Source: Lactifluus volemus (Eukaryota; Basidiomycota; Agaricomycetes; Russulales; Russulaceae). From it: a DNA stretch of 64,000 nucleotides. The stretch lies in contig WTXI01000001.1 in NCBI GenBank assembly GCA_022376515.1, forward strand, positions 310,001-374,000, read 5' to 3'. Shown here piece after piece: positions 37,645 to 49,415 of the stretch (positions within the stretch are counted from its first letter, which is position 1; the number at the start of each line of letters is the position of its first letter). The notes under the pieces are model-generated. The model was given only the letters and a program-made list of their open reading frames with translations. It did not search any database and had not been told where the DNA came from. The position numbers and the translations under genes were made by a program.

Positions 37645-38702
37645 GAGCTTGGAAGCTCCTTTAGTTGTGTACTGAAAGGGCTACAATTCCGGTCAACGGT
37701 CAACTCTATGTTCTGTCATTCAAACGTAAAGTTCCACCATAGCACGTGCTGCCAGTTGCCTTCCTTGTTTGGTGGACGAACACACGTGAGCTGTTTGCGG
37801 CAGCCAGCCATTCGCAGGTAATTTCAGTTTGAATCTAGTTCGCCGGTCATCATGTCATAGGCGTAAGAATAAGCGCACGAATGCCTCCATCTTAGTGTGA
37901 ATACCCTATATCTAGGTTATCTTATGCGGATGGATCAAACACCAAGTCAAACACAGGTATTATGGCACCAGTCCACGACTGGGGTTGTCCGAATGTGCTT
38001 AAGGCCATGGCAAATCGTCATCTAATGGAAGGTTGAGTGCCTGCCAGTGCAGTGGGGTGCCGATGAACGAATGAACCCAAGAGACGGCATCCGGGTAAGA
38101 AGGTTTGTTTTTTTGGGTAGTTGCTCGAATGCGGGTACGGGTGCTGGACAGTTGCAAATTACACTAAGTAGTCTGACGGGGGGACATAACTATGATATTC
38201 GGGCAAGTTCGTACGGCTGCTGCAGCACGGCCTATCAGTTGAGGGTTACCGGTTACGGCTCACGGACATATCACGTGAAGCATCAGCTGTGACGTGATCA
38301 ATGGGAATGGAAGACTCAGACTCGGAGCATCTCGGTACTAATGCGATGTGGACGACGTCACCACACTTATACCAATGCTGCTGATCGATCGCTACGACTC
38401 GAGTCCGAGAAGTGTAGACTCGTCCTCGACTTGAAATGAGGGCCACAACTTGGCTGATTGTACCGCAGTAGCTGGGTACGGAACTTGACTGTCCAGTTAT
38501 CTCAGTTATCTCCGAGTCTCTTGCATATCACGGACCACAAAGTCTCATACATAACTCCCTCAAACTACTCTTTGCGGTGGCGTGGTCACAGGGAGTTACA
38601 CGACCAAAAATGTTGGTTATGCATCAAATCTTATAAATGCATGAGATGCCCTAAGTCCGATTGTACCCCAAGTTTTCCAAAGTTACCGTATCCTTCATTG
38701 AC
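37645..38702. other. Intergenic between divergent Fpg and MFS genes, about 1 kb
   Basis: No supported gene. The plus-strand ORF at 38047-38292 has no recognisable domain. AT and GC content vary, with several CACGTG/CACGTGA-like words (near 37743, 37784 and 38272) that may be E-box sites. No repeats or mobile element ends seen. Confidence 0.35.
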
Positions 38703-40990
38703 ATGAAGAGGATTTTCGAGATCCTCCCAAGTCGCTCATGCGGGCTTCAATGGCGAGCCTCTCCATGGTTCATCACGCTAGGTATCACACAATACTTTGG
38801 CTTGGGTATTTGGATGCTGAAAATTTTTGCCCCACCCCATATTAGTTGTAGGCATGGGTATGGATTTTGGAATGCCCTCAGCTATTATTTTTCGCTAAAT
38901 CACCTACTTTCAGGCATCACAACAGACTTTCTGATATATTCCATTATTATACCTGTCATCCCCTTTCATTTGCAGGATCTAGGATACTCAGAAGTATCGT
39001 CACTTGTCGGGTATCTTCTCGTCGCTTATGTGTGTCCATGTCGACTTCTTGTCTATCCGTTGCCCTGACCCTTCATTGTCTAGTCCAGTGGTATAGTATT
39101 ATGTACGAGAAGCGTTTCCATGGTGGTTTTTATGTAATTCATCTCTTTCCTTGCAGCGACTCCTTTTATCGCATGGTACTCCGAGCGGCAGAACTCTAGA
39201 AAAGGAACCTTGCTGATTGGTCTTCTGGCGCTTGCTTGTTCGCAAGCGTTATTCATGGAGTCTCGAGAATATTGGATAATGGCAATCGCTCGCTTGCTCC
39301 AGGGGATCAGCGCATCGATAGTTTGGACTGCCGGTCTCGCTTTGGTGTAGGAGTATTCTTACTATGATTCGCCCGTACTCTTACCTCCTTTCTCAGGTGT
39401 GATACCGTGCCGGAAGAAAAAATTGGTCGTAAGTTTTAGTGATCGAAAAGTACTAGTGCATACACGCTCAGACATTGCATAGGCTACCTTGGTTTAGCCA
39501 TGGCTGGCCTCCCGTTGGGGTAAGTCCTCGTCATATTCACATCTGTATTGCCCTAGGTCTCAATAAAACTCAGCCAGCTCGTTGGTCCACCAGTAGGTGG
39601 GGCTCTGTTCGACCGCTTTGGGATTCGTGGCCCTTGTGTGTTTGGAATCATCGTCATAGCAGTAGACCTAATGTGTCGATTACTGCTAATCGAGCGCAGG
39701 GAAGCACTGGTTGGGGGATTTGATCCTGTTGCGAGTGTAAGCTCCTCTTTAGACTCGGACTGTCCCAAAATTTTACGCGGTCTCACGAACTCTCAGTATG
39801 GAACTTTCGACACTGAGACAGACTTCTCCAGTGAAGCGGAACGGCAACCCCTGATTGCTTCCGACTCTGAAGAAACAGATTATGCTGATTCCCTTCTTGA
39901 CCGGGGTGCTGATGAAGCGACTCGGATGGTGCAACGTGAACCTATATCATTTTTCCAAATTATCAAAGGGTTCTTCGGGTCCTCTAGAGCTGTGGCGGCT
40001 CTTGTGAACAGTTTTGTATACGGGTGAGTCGCGTAAATACGATGCCGTCCACCTCATCGTGCCTAACGTCCTCATTAGAATTCTGTATAGCTGTCAAGAG
40101 CCGACCCTGCCCATCTATTTGCACAAAAAATGGCAACTTCATTCCTCCGAAGTCGGACTTGTCTTTATCGCTGCCGCCTTACCCGCCATGTTGTGTCAGT
40201 GATCTATTTAATTTGATGGTCACCTACAACAAATTTGTCTCATCTCGTTCCTGCAGCCCCTCCTGTAGCTGGTTGGTTTGCAGATCGCGTCGGCACCGAA
40301 TGGGTCACGTTCGCCTGTCTACTTCTCGCCATTCCGTGCTGGGTCGCTGTCGTCCTGCCCTCAATTGTCTTTCTTTGTTATTGCGTTTGCGTTTGAAAGT
40401 GAGTTTGATCATCGCTCATGTATTGAATGAGCAGCTTTGGCTGATTTCACGACAAATTCCCAGATCTATACACTGCTGCATTCGTCGCCCCGGTGACGAC
40501 TGACTCGCTCTGGTGTCGAGGCGAATACGTGGTGTCGGATGTACGTCCACTTGCCATTTTCCGCCGTGCGAGGCTGACCATTTCTACTAGATGCCCACAT
40601 ATACGGTGCATTCAATTTCGCAGTCGGGATAGGCGCTTCCGGTAAGTTTGTAGTTTATTCCACGCATCTTCCGGTCCCGAGAAGTTTTTTTACTCCCTTC
40701 TTTCCGTTGTTCAGTGGGTCCGGCAATTGGCGGAGAGGTATGAGGGCCACACGTTCCAGATCTTACAAGTCATCATCTTGAGACAGATTTTCGAACGCTT
40801 CAGTCACGGCTGGGCCATTCTTAATTTTGGAGCAGTCGTGGTCATAGTCGCTGCGAGCTTAATGGTCGTGCTGTTTACTGGTGAAAGGCCACTCGCAAGA
40901 CGCTTGAGGAAAGACCGGCGAGTTGATAATGCACGGGGTCCGAAGTGTTCGGGAGTAGAACGAGTCTGGAAGAGAAGTCGTCCAAGATGA
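38703..40990 (+). CDS. Major facilitator superfamily transporter
   Basis: Multi-spanning drug/metabolite:proton antiporter-like protein (DHA1/VMAT-like architecture by appearance). Start 38703 gives MKRIFEILPSRSCGLQWRASPWF, then a 123-base intron (38791-38913), then ITTDFLIYSIIIPVIPF (TM1), YLLVAY, GTLLIGLLALACSQALF, IARLLQGISASIVWTAGLAL, VGPPVGGALFDRFG and GPCVFGIIVIAVDL. A long acidic central loop follows (about 39720-39960, with EAERQPLIASDSEE and DSLLDRG). The second half has ISFFQIIKGFF, LPIYLHKKW..SEVGLVFIAAALPA, PVAGWFADRVGTEW, and a last pair of helices ending in a basic tail at 40990. About ten introns; several junctions in 40380-40740 were not resolved. The substrate is unknown. Confidence 0.8.
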
Positions 40991-41730
40991 CTGACCGGAA
41001 CAACCCTCCCGCTCACACACAGACACCTCCACCGGGACAGATCAAAGCACAGACGGCGTTTCGTAGGTCGAATTAGAAGGTGCTCTACTAGTAAAAATAT
41101 TATACATGTCGTTTCGGCAACGGCCGAAGTCGCCCATTCCTTTTGAAGGTCCGTCTCAACCATCCCTTTACCCGAAACACGCACCACCTGTCCGCGACCG
41201 CCCCATACTGGAATTCTGCTCGGCTCTGTTCCAGAGGGGAGGGGGGTTTTATAATCCCAGAAGTGGCCAGGTGCTTTCCTCTTGCGAAGAGCGGGTTAGG
41301 CGTCGCGCGCAGACGCGCGTACGCACTCGCTCCAGGCAGCGAAGGGGTGGTTTAGCGTGTGAGAAAATGCATAGCGTCAACGGTGCTGCGAGACGACATT
41401 CCAGCCTTTTTCCGGAACCATTTCGGGCCCGGGGTTGGCAAGTTCGCAGACGGCATCGGACAAAATATTTTGTTTTGAAATTTATTATTACATGTCATTG
41501 AATATGGATATACACCTTTCGGTGGCTGCGGTAACCGAGGTGGAGATGGGATTGGGATACGATTTGTGTTCGATTATGGTACGGTTCCCTACACCTACTT
41601 GTCGCATTGAATACCGTCAAAAAAGAACTGAAAACCATGAGGAAACAAAAAGGATTTAAACAAATTGGATGGTGCTGTATGATAAATCTAAACTAAAGTA
41701 GAAAGAAGGAAGCACCACTCCAACAGATTG
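40991..41730. other. Intergenic between MFS gene and Q/Y/P-tail gene
   Basis: About 740 bases. A 131-codon plus-strand ORF (41106-41501) is arginine-rich, has no recognisable motif and overlaps a GC-rich patch, so I do not call it. The rest is probably the 3' UTRs of the two convergent genes. Confidence 0.35.
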
Positions 41731-44158
41731 TCATCGCGCTCCAGTGGCCTGCTGATAGTAGTAGCTTCCCTGCCCTGCGGGGGTCGGGGTGCTCGGAGGC
41801 TGCGTCGCCACTGCAGGACGAAGATGTGGTGGCAGCGTCGGGGTAGCTGTCCAGCTACCAGCGGCCTTGCCTGCCGTAACGGTGTTGGCTACTGCCCGCG
41901 GCGCCGTCTGTTGTTGCTGCGCCTGCTGCGAGTTGAAGAATGATGCATATGAAGCAGCGAGCGACGTTGGCGTCGCCGGTTGCCCATGAGCTTGGTGTTG
42001 TTGATAGTTGTACCACGAGCCGTAGCTATTGTACTGCTGCTGTTGGCCTACGTAGGGCTGTGCGGACTGTGCAGGCTGCACTTGCGCCTGCGCGGGTTGA
42101 CCGGGAGACTGAGTGTATGCATTGGGATAGAATGGGCTCGCGCTCGGAGTGTAGGCATAGGGGCCTCGGTACTGGTTCCCGGCAAAGTTGGGATAGGTGT
42201 AATTCGCGTAGTTAGGTTGGGCGGTAGGCTTGCCAGCGGCAGCCGATGTAGCCCCTGCGGGCGTAGCGGGCGAGGGCAGTGTGGTCGTCGCAGCGCTCGA
42301 AAGGGCACCCACGGGAATGGTGACGCCCGCCTTGATCTGCAACGTCGTGTCGTCACGAAGTGCCGTGACATTGTTGGGGGAGAGTGTGCCGAACCAACCT
42401 TCTGATGGTTCGGTAGGGAGGGTGCGGTGCAGCTTACGAAGAAGGTCAAGGGGAGGGATAAGGGAAGATGCGTCTTTTGATGAACGGGGGCGAAGAGAAG
42501 CCAAGAGAGCCAACGAATCGGTGATACCTTGTGCTACAGAAAAGAGGTTAATAGGCGTCCGGGAAAGAAGTACATATTACTCACCGACATCCCATTCCTC
42601 CGAACCAACCTCCACCCGACTTGCGCCTCCATTCTCTCCACCTAACCGCTGTAATTGTAGATCCTCGAGTCTAACCAGCGCTCGCTTACACCGATCTAAC
42701 AGCTCCTGAATCGCTACTTCAAGCTCCAAAGTTCCCAGAAAGTCTTGGACAGAGGCAGCTTGATCTGGTGCAAGTAGTGGATCCAGCCCAAACAGTGGTG
42801 TTCCATTTTCTTGACCCACCTCACCATCGCATTGTTGAGCTCTTTCCTCGTTCAGCGTATTATCTATCATTTGGACGTCCTCGATGGTGGCCGAAGTCAA
42901 TTGCTTTCTCCGAGTGCACGCTTCGGTTGCAGCTTGAATCTTCTTTCTCCTTGAGCGAGACCACATGATCTCTCCCAGTGTGAAGCGCCCTACTTCAAGG
43001 CCATCCTGCTCGAAAGATGGTGCAAAGCTAGCATTAGGACCGTAGTCCAGGAACGAGCCGGTGCTGAGGTGTCGTGGTCCAGGTAGCGTAGGTTTTTTAG
43101 TGTGGAGCTTCCTTGAAAGAGCCCCTAATGTCGGGACAGATGATCCTGAATCTTCTGACGCGGGTGCAGAAGGGAGGATGGCGACAAGTTCTGCATGAGC
43201 AGTGGGCAAGTTCTTGAAGTCTGATCCATCACTGAAGAGAGAAGCGATGTCAGAGTTGAGCGATGTCCACCATTCGCCCGAAGGGAGTTTTTGCATGAGG
43301 GCGTATTTACTTTTCCGCGGCAGATCGGAAGAAGCGGGTGGAGCATCAATGGGTTTTGACGGGTCAGCTACTGAGTCATCGCTTGTACTGGGGCTCGCTT
43401 CGGGCCTGGCAGGTATGACAGTTTCGAGGTTGAGAACGGATTCGGGGGCAATGAAAGAGGATTGGTCGAGGAGGGAAAGGGCGAGATTACAAAATTTGAG
43501 TTGCTGCGCTGCTGGCGCAGAGGGCCGGGAACGGGCATGGGCGAATACAGGGAACAGAGGCTGGACCGCAGACTAGGAGGGGAAGACATTGAGTTTGCAG
43601 CTGGATGCGTTAGGTGGAAACGTACTCGAAGGACACGAAGTGAATGTCGTGATGACTCTTTCAGCAGGGTACGAAAAGAGTAACTCTGCGACTGAGAAGG
43701 TGACTGTGAATTGGCCGAAGTTGAAGAGCGGGAAAAATCAGTAGGGAGGGGGAAGACGCGATCAAGGAGGCCCTGGGTGTCAATCCTGTTCTAGGGTGAT
43801 AAGAGGAGTGTTCGCGATCCCAGATAAAAGAGCAAGGTACTGACATTTCGAGAATATCAAGGATTTGTTGTGCGACATGAGGGTCGAGTGGGAGGTCACC
43901 GGTAGATTGAGTATGTGGGGAAACATGATTTACTGAATCAGGATTTAGTTGCGGTTGCTCGTCTCCATCCTCCCTATCTACTGCGCTGCCATTTCGTGGT
44001 TGCTTTGCAGAGGGCTGATCCTCTGGAGGGGCTAACGAAGTACGTTTGCGTTTCCTTGTGGGTGACTTTGAATTTGATGGAGAGGAAGCGGAATGAGATG
44101 TTGCGAAGCCATTTGAGGAGCCGTCTGAAAGTTTTTGTGAACGTGTTGTGCGGGCCAT
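41731..44158 (-). CDS. Unrecognised nuclear-looking protein with Q/Y/P-rich C-terminus
   Basis: Family not recognised. Start 44158: MARTTRSQKLSDGSS, then a basic stretch (SPTRKRKRTS) resembling a nuclear localisation signal and a D/P-rich part ending LDPHVAQQILDILE. The main body (about 42590-43570) has LKFCNLALSLLDQSSF, ALMQKLPSGEWWTSLNSD, FTLGEIMWSRSRRKKIQ and a helical acidic segment (FLGTLELEVAIQELLDRCKR). After an intron comes LIPPLDLLRKLHRTLP. The last 160 residues are low complexity, rich in Gln, Tyr, Pro, Ala and Ser (for example YNSYGSWYNYQQHQ), prion-like in composition. The frame is open over long exons, which supports a real gene. A chromatin or transcription role is possible by composition only. 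Confidence 0.7.
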
Positions 44159-44419
44159 TTAAGAAATGAGATATGATAATAAAGAATGATAGAGAAAAAT
44201 GAATGAAATGAGGAAAGAAGAGAGAAGAAGAGACTTTGGATGGACGGTGCTTGCGAGATACGCGTCTGTTTTCGAGACGCGACTTGGATTTGGTGACCTG
44301 ACTTGACTCGCTCTCTCTCTCTCTCTAGTGCTGACAGGGCACAATGGCAAACAAATCCCTTTCACCGCCCAGCCATTTTATTTTCCCACGATTCACGTGA
44401 GTCACCAACACCAACGACC
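44159..44419. promoter_or_regulatory. Divergent promoter region, Q/Y/P-tail gene / mL43
   Basis: 261 bases between start codons. It contains a (CT)8 tract at 44311-44326 and an A/G-rich stretch at 44160-44230 on the plus strand. CT tracts just upstream of a start are common in fungal housekeeping promoters. Confidence 0.4.
44311..44326 (+). repeat. (CT)8 dinucleotide tract
   Basis: Eight tandem CT units in the mL43 upstream region, about 95 bases before its ATG. Confidence 0.7.
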
Positions 44420-44919
44420 ATGGTCTCAAGGCTACCCCCAATAACAAAACCAATATTCAGAGCTCAACTCTGCTCAAAACAATCGAACGGTCACGGCGCG
44501 TTTGTTCCACAGATACGCAAACTCGTCTTTGAGTATGCTCAAAATTGGCCCTCTTCTGCCAACACACGTACCTATCTTCAGAACAACCTTCAGAAGTTAG
44601 CTCGTGCCAATCCTCATGTTGAAGTCGTTGTAAGACAGCGTAACAATCGTCAACCTATAATACGAGGCTTCTATCGTACGTGTTCGTAATTATTGTCCAC
44701 TGTTTTTAATTCAATTGTTTCACGTCGTCAGTCAATGACAATGAAAAGGTCGTACCTCTCAATGGCTTCCAAGTCACCGGTATTGAGAACAAAGTCCAAC
44801 TTTTATTGGATTCTTCCGGTGCTAAGATCAAATCTTTAAAACGACGTACAGTGGAGAGTACAGCCGAGTCTGCTAGAGGCATATGGAGCGGTCTTCATGA
44901 CACCCCATTCCAAATTTGA
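44420..44919 (+). CDS. MRPL51: Mitochondrial large-subunit ribosomal protein mL43
   Basis: Mitoribosome 54S protein with the L51/S25/CI-B8 thioredoxin-like domain. Model: 44420-44675 and 44732-44919, in phase, about 147 residues. It has MVSRLPPITKPIFRAQ, then HGAFVPQIRKLVFEYAQNWP, LARANPHVEVVVRQRNNRQP, IIRGFYLNDNEK, LNGFQVTGIENKVQLLLDSSG and a C-terminal tail. Start 44420 is the first ATG of the domain. No frame break. Confidence 0.92.
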
Positions 44920-45550
44920 TTTGACTGGCTCGATTTTATTCACACAGTGTGGGTACATGCATTGTCTCTCGGCCCTCCTTTTCGATTCTGACCTCCCACC
45001 GCAGATATTTATCAACACAATAATATACAGTTTTCTCCCCCTCCCCCTCTTGAACCTGTGCTTTCTCTCCTCTAGTGCGGTAGTATCTGCCACGTTCGTG
45101 ATTTATGAGCCATGTTCCCGTGACATGATTGGCGCAAATCACAGCATGTCGTACGCTCCATGAACACTCCATCTTTTCACCGCCTTCTAGCGTCTATTGT
45201 CCGTAAAGGGCTATTCGGCAATGTGATAAGATGATCAGTCTTTTCCATGCGTCTGCTACACGACTTGAACGCGTGTCTTCTTCGTCTTCGGCTCTGCGTG
45301 ATTCATCCCTTTGGGGATATGCATGGTCAGGGGTTATATAGAGAGAGCGCTCAGAAGGCGTAATTTTCTGGGGTGCGGTCAACGCATGCAGCATTACAAG
45401 GCGATATCAAGGACGTGCCCACTACAGGGTTCAGCCCTTCGATCTTCCCTTTCCCCACCCCCCACCTCTTTCCCCGACCCTAAGACATCGCCCTCCCTAG
45501 GGTCTCAGACGAAATCCCCACACTCTGCTTACCCACTACAAGTGCAGACC
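44920..45550. other. Intergenic between mL43 and the Ser/Pro-rich gene
   Basis: About 630 bases. ORFs here are short and overlap on both strands without motifs. A CCCCACCCCCCACC-type pyrimidine tract (about 45455-45470) lies upstream of the next start. Confidence 0.35.
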
Positions 45551-46733
45551 ATGGCGTCCACACCTACTCGCTGGCCACTTTTGCTAGACGTTAGCCAGAG
45601 AACCCTTCAACGGGATCCTAGAGCGCCTAGTCGTGCCGACTCGGTGAGTACCATTGCATCCATAGATGCATTACCCACACCTGAGCCCATAATAGCTTTC
45701 AAGTGACGCTTCGACTGTTTCGACACTGGTTGACAGAACTGTACGACCAATTCTATATGACATGTCATCGGCGAACTAATGTCCGCACAGGAAGCATCCG
45801 TCCCTGGTTATTTTGATGATGAACATGTCATGATGCAACTTGACTACATGCTGGTAGGTGACCTCCCTTGGCGCTGATAGGATGAGGTTTTACTGACAGC
45901 TCTCCCAGCCGATCTCAGAGTACCCGGAGTGCTCCGTTCCACCATCTCCGTCATCAAGCCTTCTACCCGACGAGCCGCTATTTGTGACACCTTACTCTTC
46001 CTCCAACAACCTACTATCTCGTCCTCCCCAAACCTCAACAAGGCCGCGCCTCTGGCTTCACCGCCACAAACGCACTCCTTCGCTACGGAACACACCACCA
46101 TCTTCTCCCAGCGACTCCCGTGCACAGTCCTTCCTCACCTCACTACTGCAAGCACGGTGGCCCAAAACGGAACCCGAGTCTCCGATATTCGGGCAAACCG
46201 CGCCGCGTGCGGTTTCCCCTCTCCGCTGCAGACAGCGTCCGCCCTCAGCAGCATCCATGCCACGCAGCATTCTGCGTACGGACTCACATTCGAGTCCTCG
46301 TACGATCAAATCGCCCCGTTCGCTTGGCTGCGTCAAATTTGTCGAGCAGCCGGGCATTTGGGAATACAACAACCGTATAGAAGAAGAATGGGATGAGTTT
46401 GGAGAGCACCACCCGCGTATTGAGTGGTGCAAGCAGAAGGAATCGGACAGGGACTCGATCATCACGCTTCCTCCACCGGGTGAACGTACACAGAACGAGT
46501 CGTTCTTCAAGCGGTTTATGGGAGGAGGAGCATCACCCAACAAGAACGCAAAGGCGGTCAAAGAGCGTCCAATAATATCGGGTCCGATGCCGCTGGCCAG
46601 AGCATCGTCCCTCCGAGAGATGAAGGAAGCTAGCCGAAGCCATGCCGAGCTGTTGAATGAGATATCTATAGGCCCGCCGAAAAAGACCAACAAGCTGCGT
46701 ACACTGGTGGGCAGGTACCTAAAGGTGTCGTAG
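45551..46733 (+). CDS. Unrecognised Ser/Pro-rich protein
   Basis: Family not recognised. Model: 45551-45643, 45791-45853, 45909-46733, in phase, about 326 residues. N-terminus MASTPTRWPLLLDVSQRT, then GYFDDEHVMMQLDYML, then a Ser/Pro/Arg-rich part (PPSPSSSLLPDEPLF, HRHKRTPSLRNTPPSSPSDS). A better ordered segment around 46330-46430 reads KFVEQPGIWEYNN and EEWDEFGEHHPRIEWCKQKE, followed by NESFFKRFMGGG and a C-terminal basic helix. Three consistent introns and an open frame to 46733 support a real gene. Function cannot be inferred. Confidence 0.65.
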
Positions 46734-47154
46734 CGCGTCCTCGGGAGAGGGCGTTAGAGGTGCGTGCTTGCTGTGCCGAGTGACGATGTGAAAAGGTTAA
46801 CGGTGTTCCTTAGAGCGCTCATGCTTAAGAAGGATTAGTCCCACGAATGGGATTCTCCGCTTCCACACCCGGTGAAATGGGCTTGCCATAGACACGCCAT
46901 AGACACGCCGTCAGGCAGCGCCCGGCTGCTGAGAGCCAAGAGGACTCACATTATATCTTAAACCCTAAGTGTATGCTGTATGATAGATATGCTGCTTATG
47001 TTCCGGGGAACTAGAGGCTTGCAAGTAGACATATGACCCATGTATAATTAGGCCCATTAATAGAGAAGTGATGCACGCTTTTGATGATATCATGGCCATA
47101 GGTCATATGCACAGGATATTTGAGTAATCGACAAACGTGAAGTTGGACTCGTGC
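46734..47154. other. Intergenic between convergent genes
   Basis: About 420 bases, AT-rich near 46960-47110; two 3' UTRs expected. A near-duplicated word (CCATAGACACGCC, twice in tandem) lies at about 46888-46911. No gene. Confidence 0.45.
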
Positions 47155-47844
47155 CTATGCCTGCACACGAATCTTTTGACGCTCTGCTGCCCAGCGTGCA
47201 TGAATCAACGCGGCGCCCTCAGCCCGAGTACGCAATACAGGAGGTAGCATTTGAAGTCGTGCGGCTTCAATATGTGGGGGAAGAAGGGAATCACTCCGAA
47301 TAACCTAAGTAGCGTGTCAGTGCTGAACCCTCGGCAAAGAAAAGTACGGCTCGGTTCGGTGAAGCGTTGAAAGGGGAGTTGATGTGATTGTAAGAAGGGG
47401 AGCAAGAAAAAAAGGGACGTACCGATCCGATGGCGAGGAAGAACGAGAAGGTTGCCGCACTGCTGAGCATATACTGCGAGAGGGTGGCGAGTAAGCCGCG
47501 AGGGCCAGCACCACCCCTTTGCACAGACGGGTGAGCACCAAGAGCGGAGATGAGGAGGGAGAGGGAATGGGGTACGTACCGCAGGATGCTGTAGCTACCG
47601 AATATGAAGCCTATGGTGAGCCCAACTCCCCCTCCCATCAGGCACCCATTCTGACGAAACCGTCATCTTGCCAAAAATTCAAGCGGGGAAATGAGAACCG
47701 GGACATACTTCACTGCACAAGTTTTGGAAAGGGCGGCGCCCGCCGAAGGACACGTCAGAGATTGGGATCAAGCGCGAGAGATAGAACATTACTTTTTTGC
47801 CAGATAGATGGTTCTCCACCACCATGTCTCGGGGGAGGAGGCAT
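47155..47844 (-). CDS. MGR2: MGR2/ROMO1-type subunit of the TIM23 translocase
   Basis: Small inner-membrane protein that couples TOM to TIM23 and controls lateral release. Start 47844: MPPPPRHGGGEPSIWQK, an intron, then DGFVRMGA and MGGGVGLTIGFIFGSYSILR (TM1, glycine-rich), an intron, GGAGPRGLLATLSQYMLSSAATFSFFLAIGS (TM2), an intron, and IRSDSLLPPHIEAAR with a hydrophilic tail ending KIRVQA at 47155. The C-terminal extension of about 45 residues is longer than in yeast. One base looks missing near 47640 between MGA and MGGG. Divergent from PEX10 by 131 bases. Confidence 0.8.
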
Positions 47845-47975
47845 TTTCTGTTCGGATTCAGCGAATAATGTTTGATGCTGCTCGGAGGTTCGACGCGGGG
47901 ACTTGGACAGGGCGTCTCGATTCGGAAAACGGATGATCGGTCGCGCGCCTGCGACAAAGCTCCTCACGGTTCTGC
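47845..47975. promoter_or_regulatory. 131-base shared promoter, MGR2 / PEX10
   Basis: The two ATGs face away from each other with 131 bases between, the shortest divergent gap in the window. The 5' UTRs must be very short or overlap. Confidence 0.5.
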
Positions 47976-49296
47976 ATGTCCTCCACACCCATACGAATAC
48001 CCTCCTTCCCACTCGCACAACAGGCCCAAATAAGTGCGTCGCGAATCATAAACATGCCCATACCGCCTCTCAGAATACTGAACGGGGATCGTGTATGTAG
48101 TTCGCGCGCATCAGCGTGATCTAATTCACGTGTCTTCATTGAGAGAGCAGACAGAGAACATTCTGCGTTCATGGCTTGGTGAGTTAACTTGCCACACACC
48201 CCCCTCCAGAACGGCCCACGTTCCTTCACATACAATCGAATTGACCGTCCGCTTACGTGCATGTAGGAACACGTTGGTTGACGCGCTTTGACAAGGAGGT
48301 CGAGCTCGGTGTCCGACTTGCATATTACGCTCTGACAACAGGACGTGGTTGGTTTCCCTCCCCTCCCCCCTCCCCTTTACAGTCGATCCCGTTAGCGATC
48401 ATTGAACCCGAGTTCTCTAGCGATCCAAACTCTGGGAGAGGAGTACACAAACATCTGGGTGCACCCAAAGTGGGCACGGGCGCCACGCACCCGGGCAGCA
48501 CTCGTCCTACTTCCCACTCTCCCATCCTATCTTCTTGCTCGACTTGGACCTTACCTATATGCGCGTCACCCACGGTCCAAAGACATCGCTATCGCCGCTG
48601 TGAACGCGTTAGAAGTCGCAGGGGAGGTCAATCTCGCTGTATTCTACATCGGCGGGTTGTATTATCGCCTTGTGCGGAGGCTCTTAGGCGTACCACACGT
48701 ATGTATACCACCTGCACGCGCAGCCGCATACCTGGGCTGGGACTGTGCTGATGCGGGTGACCCTGCAGATTTCTGCGACGCTGATCGACCCGAACACTCG
48801 GTTGCCATCATACTCATTGCTTGGGGTCCTCATCCTCGTCCGATTGGGCTATCGCCTTCTTAATTACCTGCGTTCTCACTCACCGCAGCATGCGCCGTCC
48901 GTCGTTAGTGAGAAGAGCGCCAGAAGTAACAACTCTGACGAACCACAACTGGATGATCGTCCCATCTCAACTCTGCTTAATTACGACCCAGAAGCAGGCC
49001 TTGCGTCGACAGACAACAATGGGCAATTAACGGTCATTAATCTTGAAATGGCGCCGGCATCTCTTAAAGCTGGCAGGATGTGTACCCTTTGTTTAGAAGA
49101 GCGTACTGCTACCTGCGTCACGGAGTGTGGGCACCTCTTTGATTGGAATTGCATATACAGTTGGGGTAGGGAAAGGGTGAGTTGTTCCACTGTTATGGGG
49201 TTTAGAAGAATCTCAGTTGGCTTCACGCAGGCTGAATGTCCCCTCTGCCGTCAGTCGTTGAACTTGACAAGGATTTTGCCCATCTACAATTTGTAG
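47976..49296 (+). CDS. PEX10: Peroxisomal RING E3 ligase PEX10
   Basis: Peroxisome-membrane ubiquitin ligase for PEX5 recycling, in complex with PEX2 and PEX12. Exon 1 (47976-48033) gives [19 protein letters not shown]; exon 2 (48101-48178) [17 protein letters not shown] and ILRSWLG; exon 3 from 48267 [25 protein letters not shown]. Then [12 protein letters not shown], the hydrophobic Pex2/Pex12 domain ([35 protein letters not shown]), [17 protein letters not shown], and a C3HC4 RING at the end ([24 protein letters not shown]), split by an intron. The stop is at 49296. All junctions are in phase and no frame break is needed. The start is chosen because exon 1 joins in phase to the conserved AQIIRAHQRDL block. 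Confidence 0.92.
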
Positions 49297-49415
49297 CGTA
49301 AAATACTTTAATCAAGGGTCCAGGAAGTGATAGATTCGACAACATTGTAAGCCACGTGAGTCATGTACAACAAAGCAACTTTTATACGACAACAAGCCGA
49401 AGGGCGAAGGATAGG

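Noticed and set aside
38047..38292. Small Gly/Ser-rich plus-strand ORF between Fpg and the MFS gene
   Set aside because: No signal peptide, no domain and no supporting introns.
41106..41501. 131-codon plus-strand ORF starting with ATG
   Set aside because: Arginine-rich, no motif, no intron structure, no family resemblance; probably chance.
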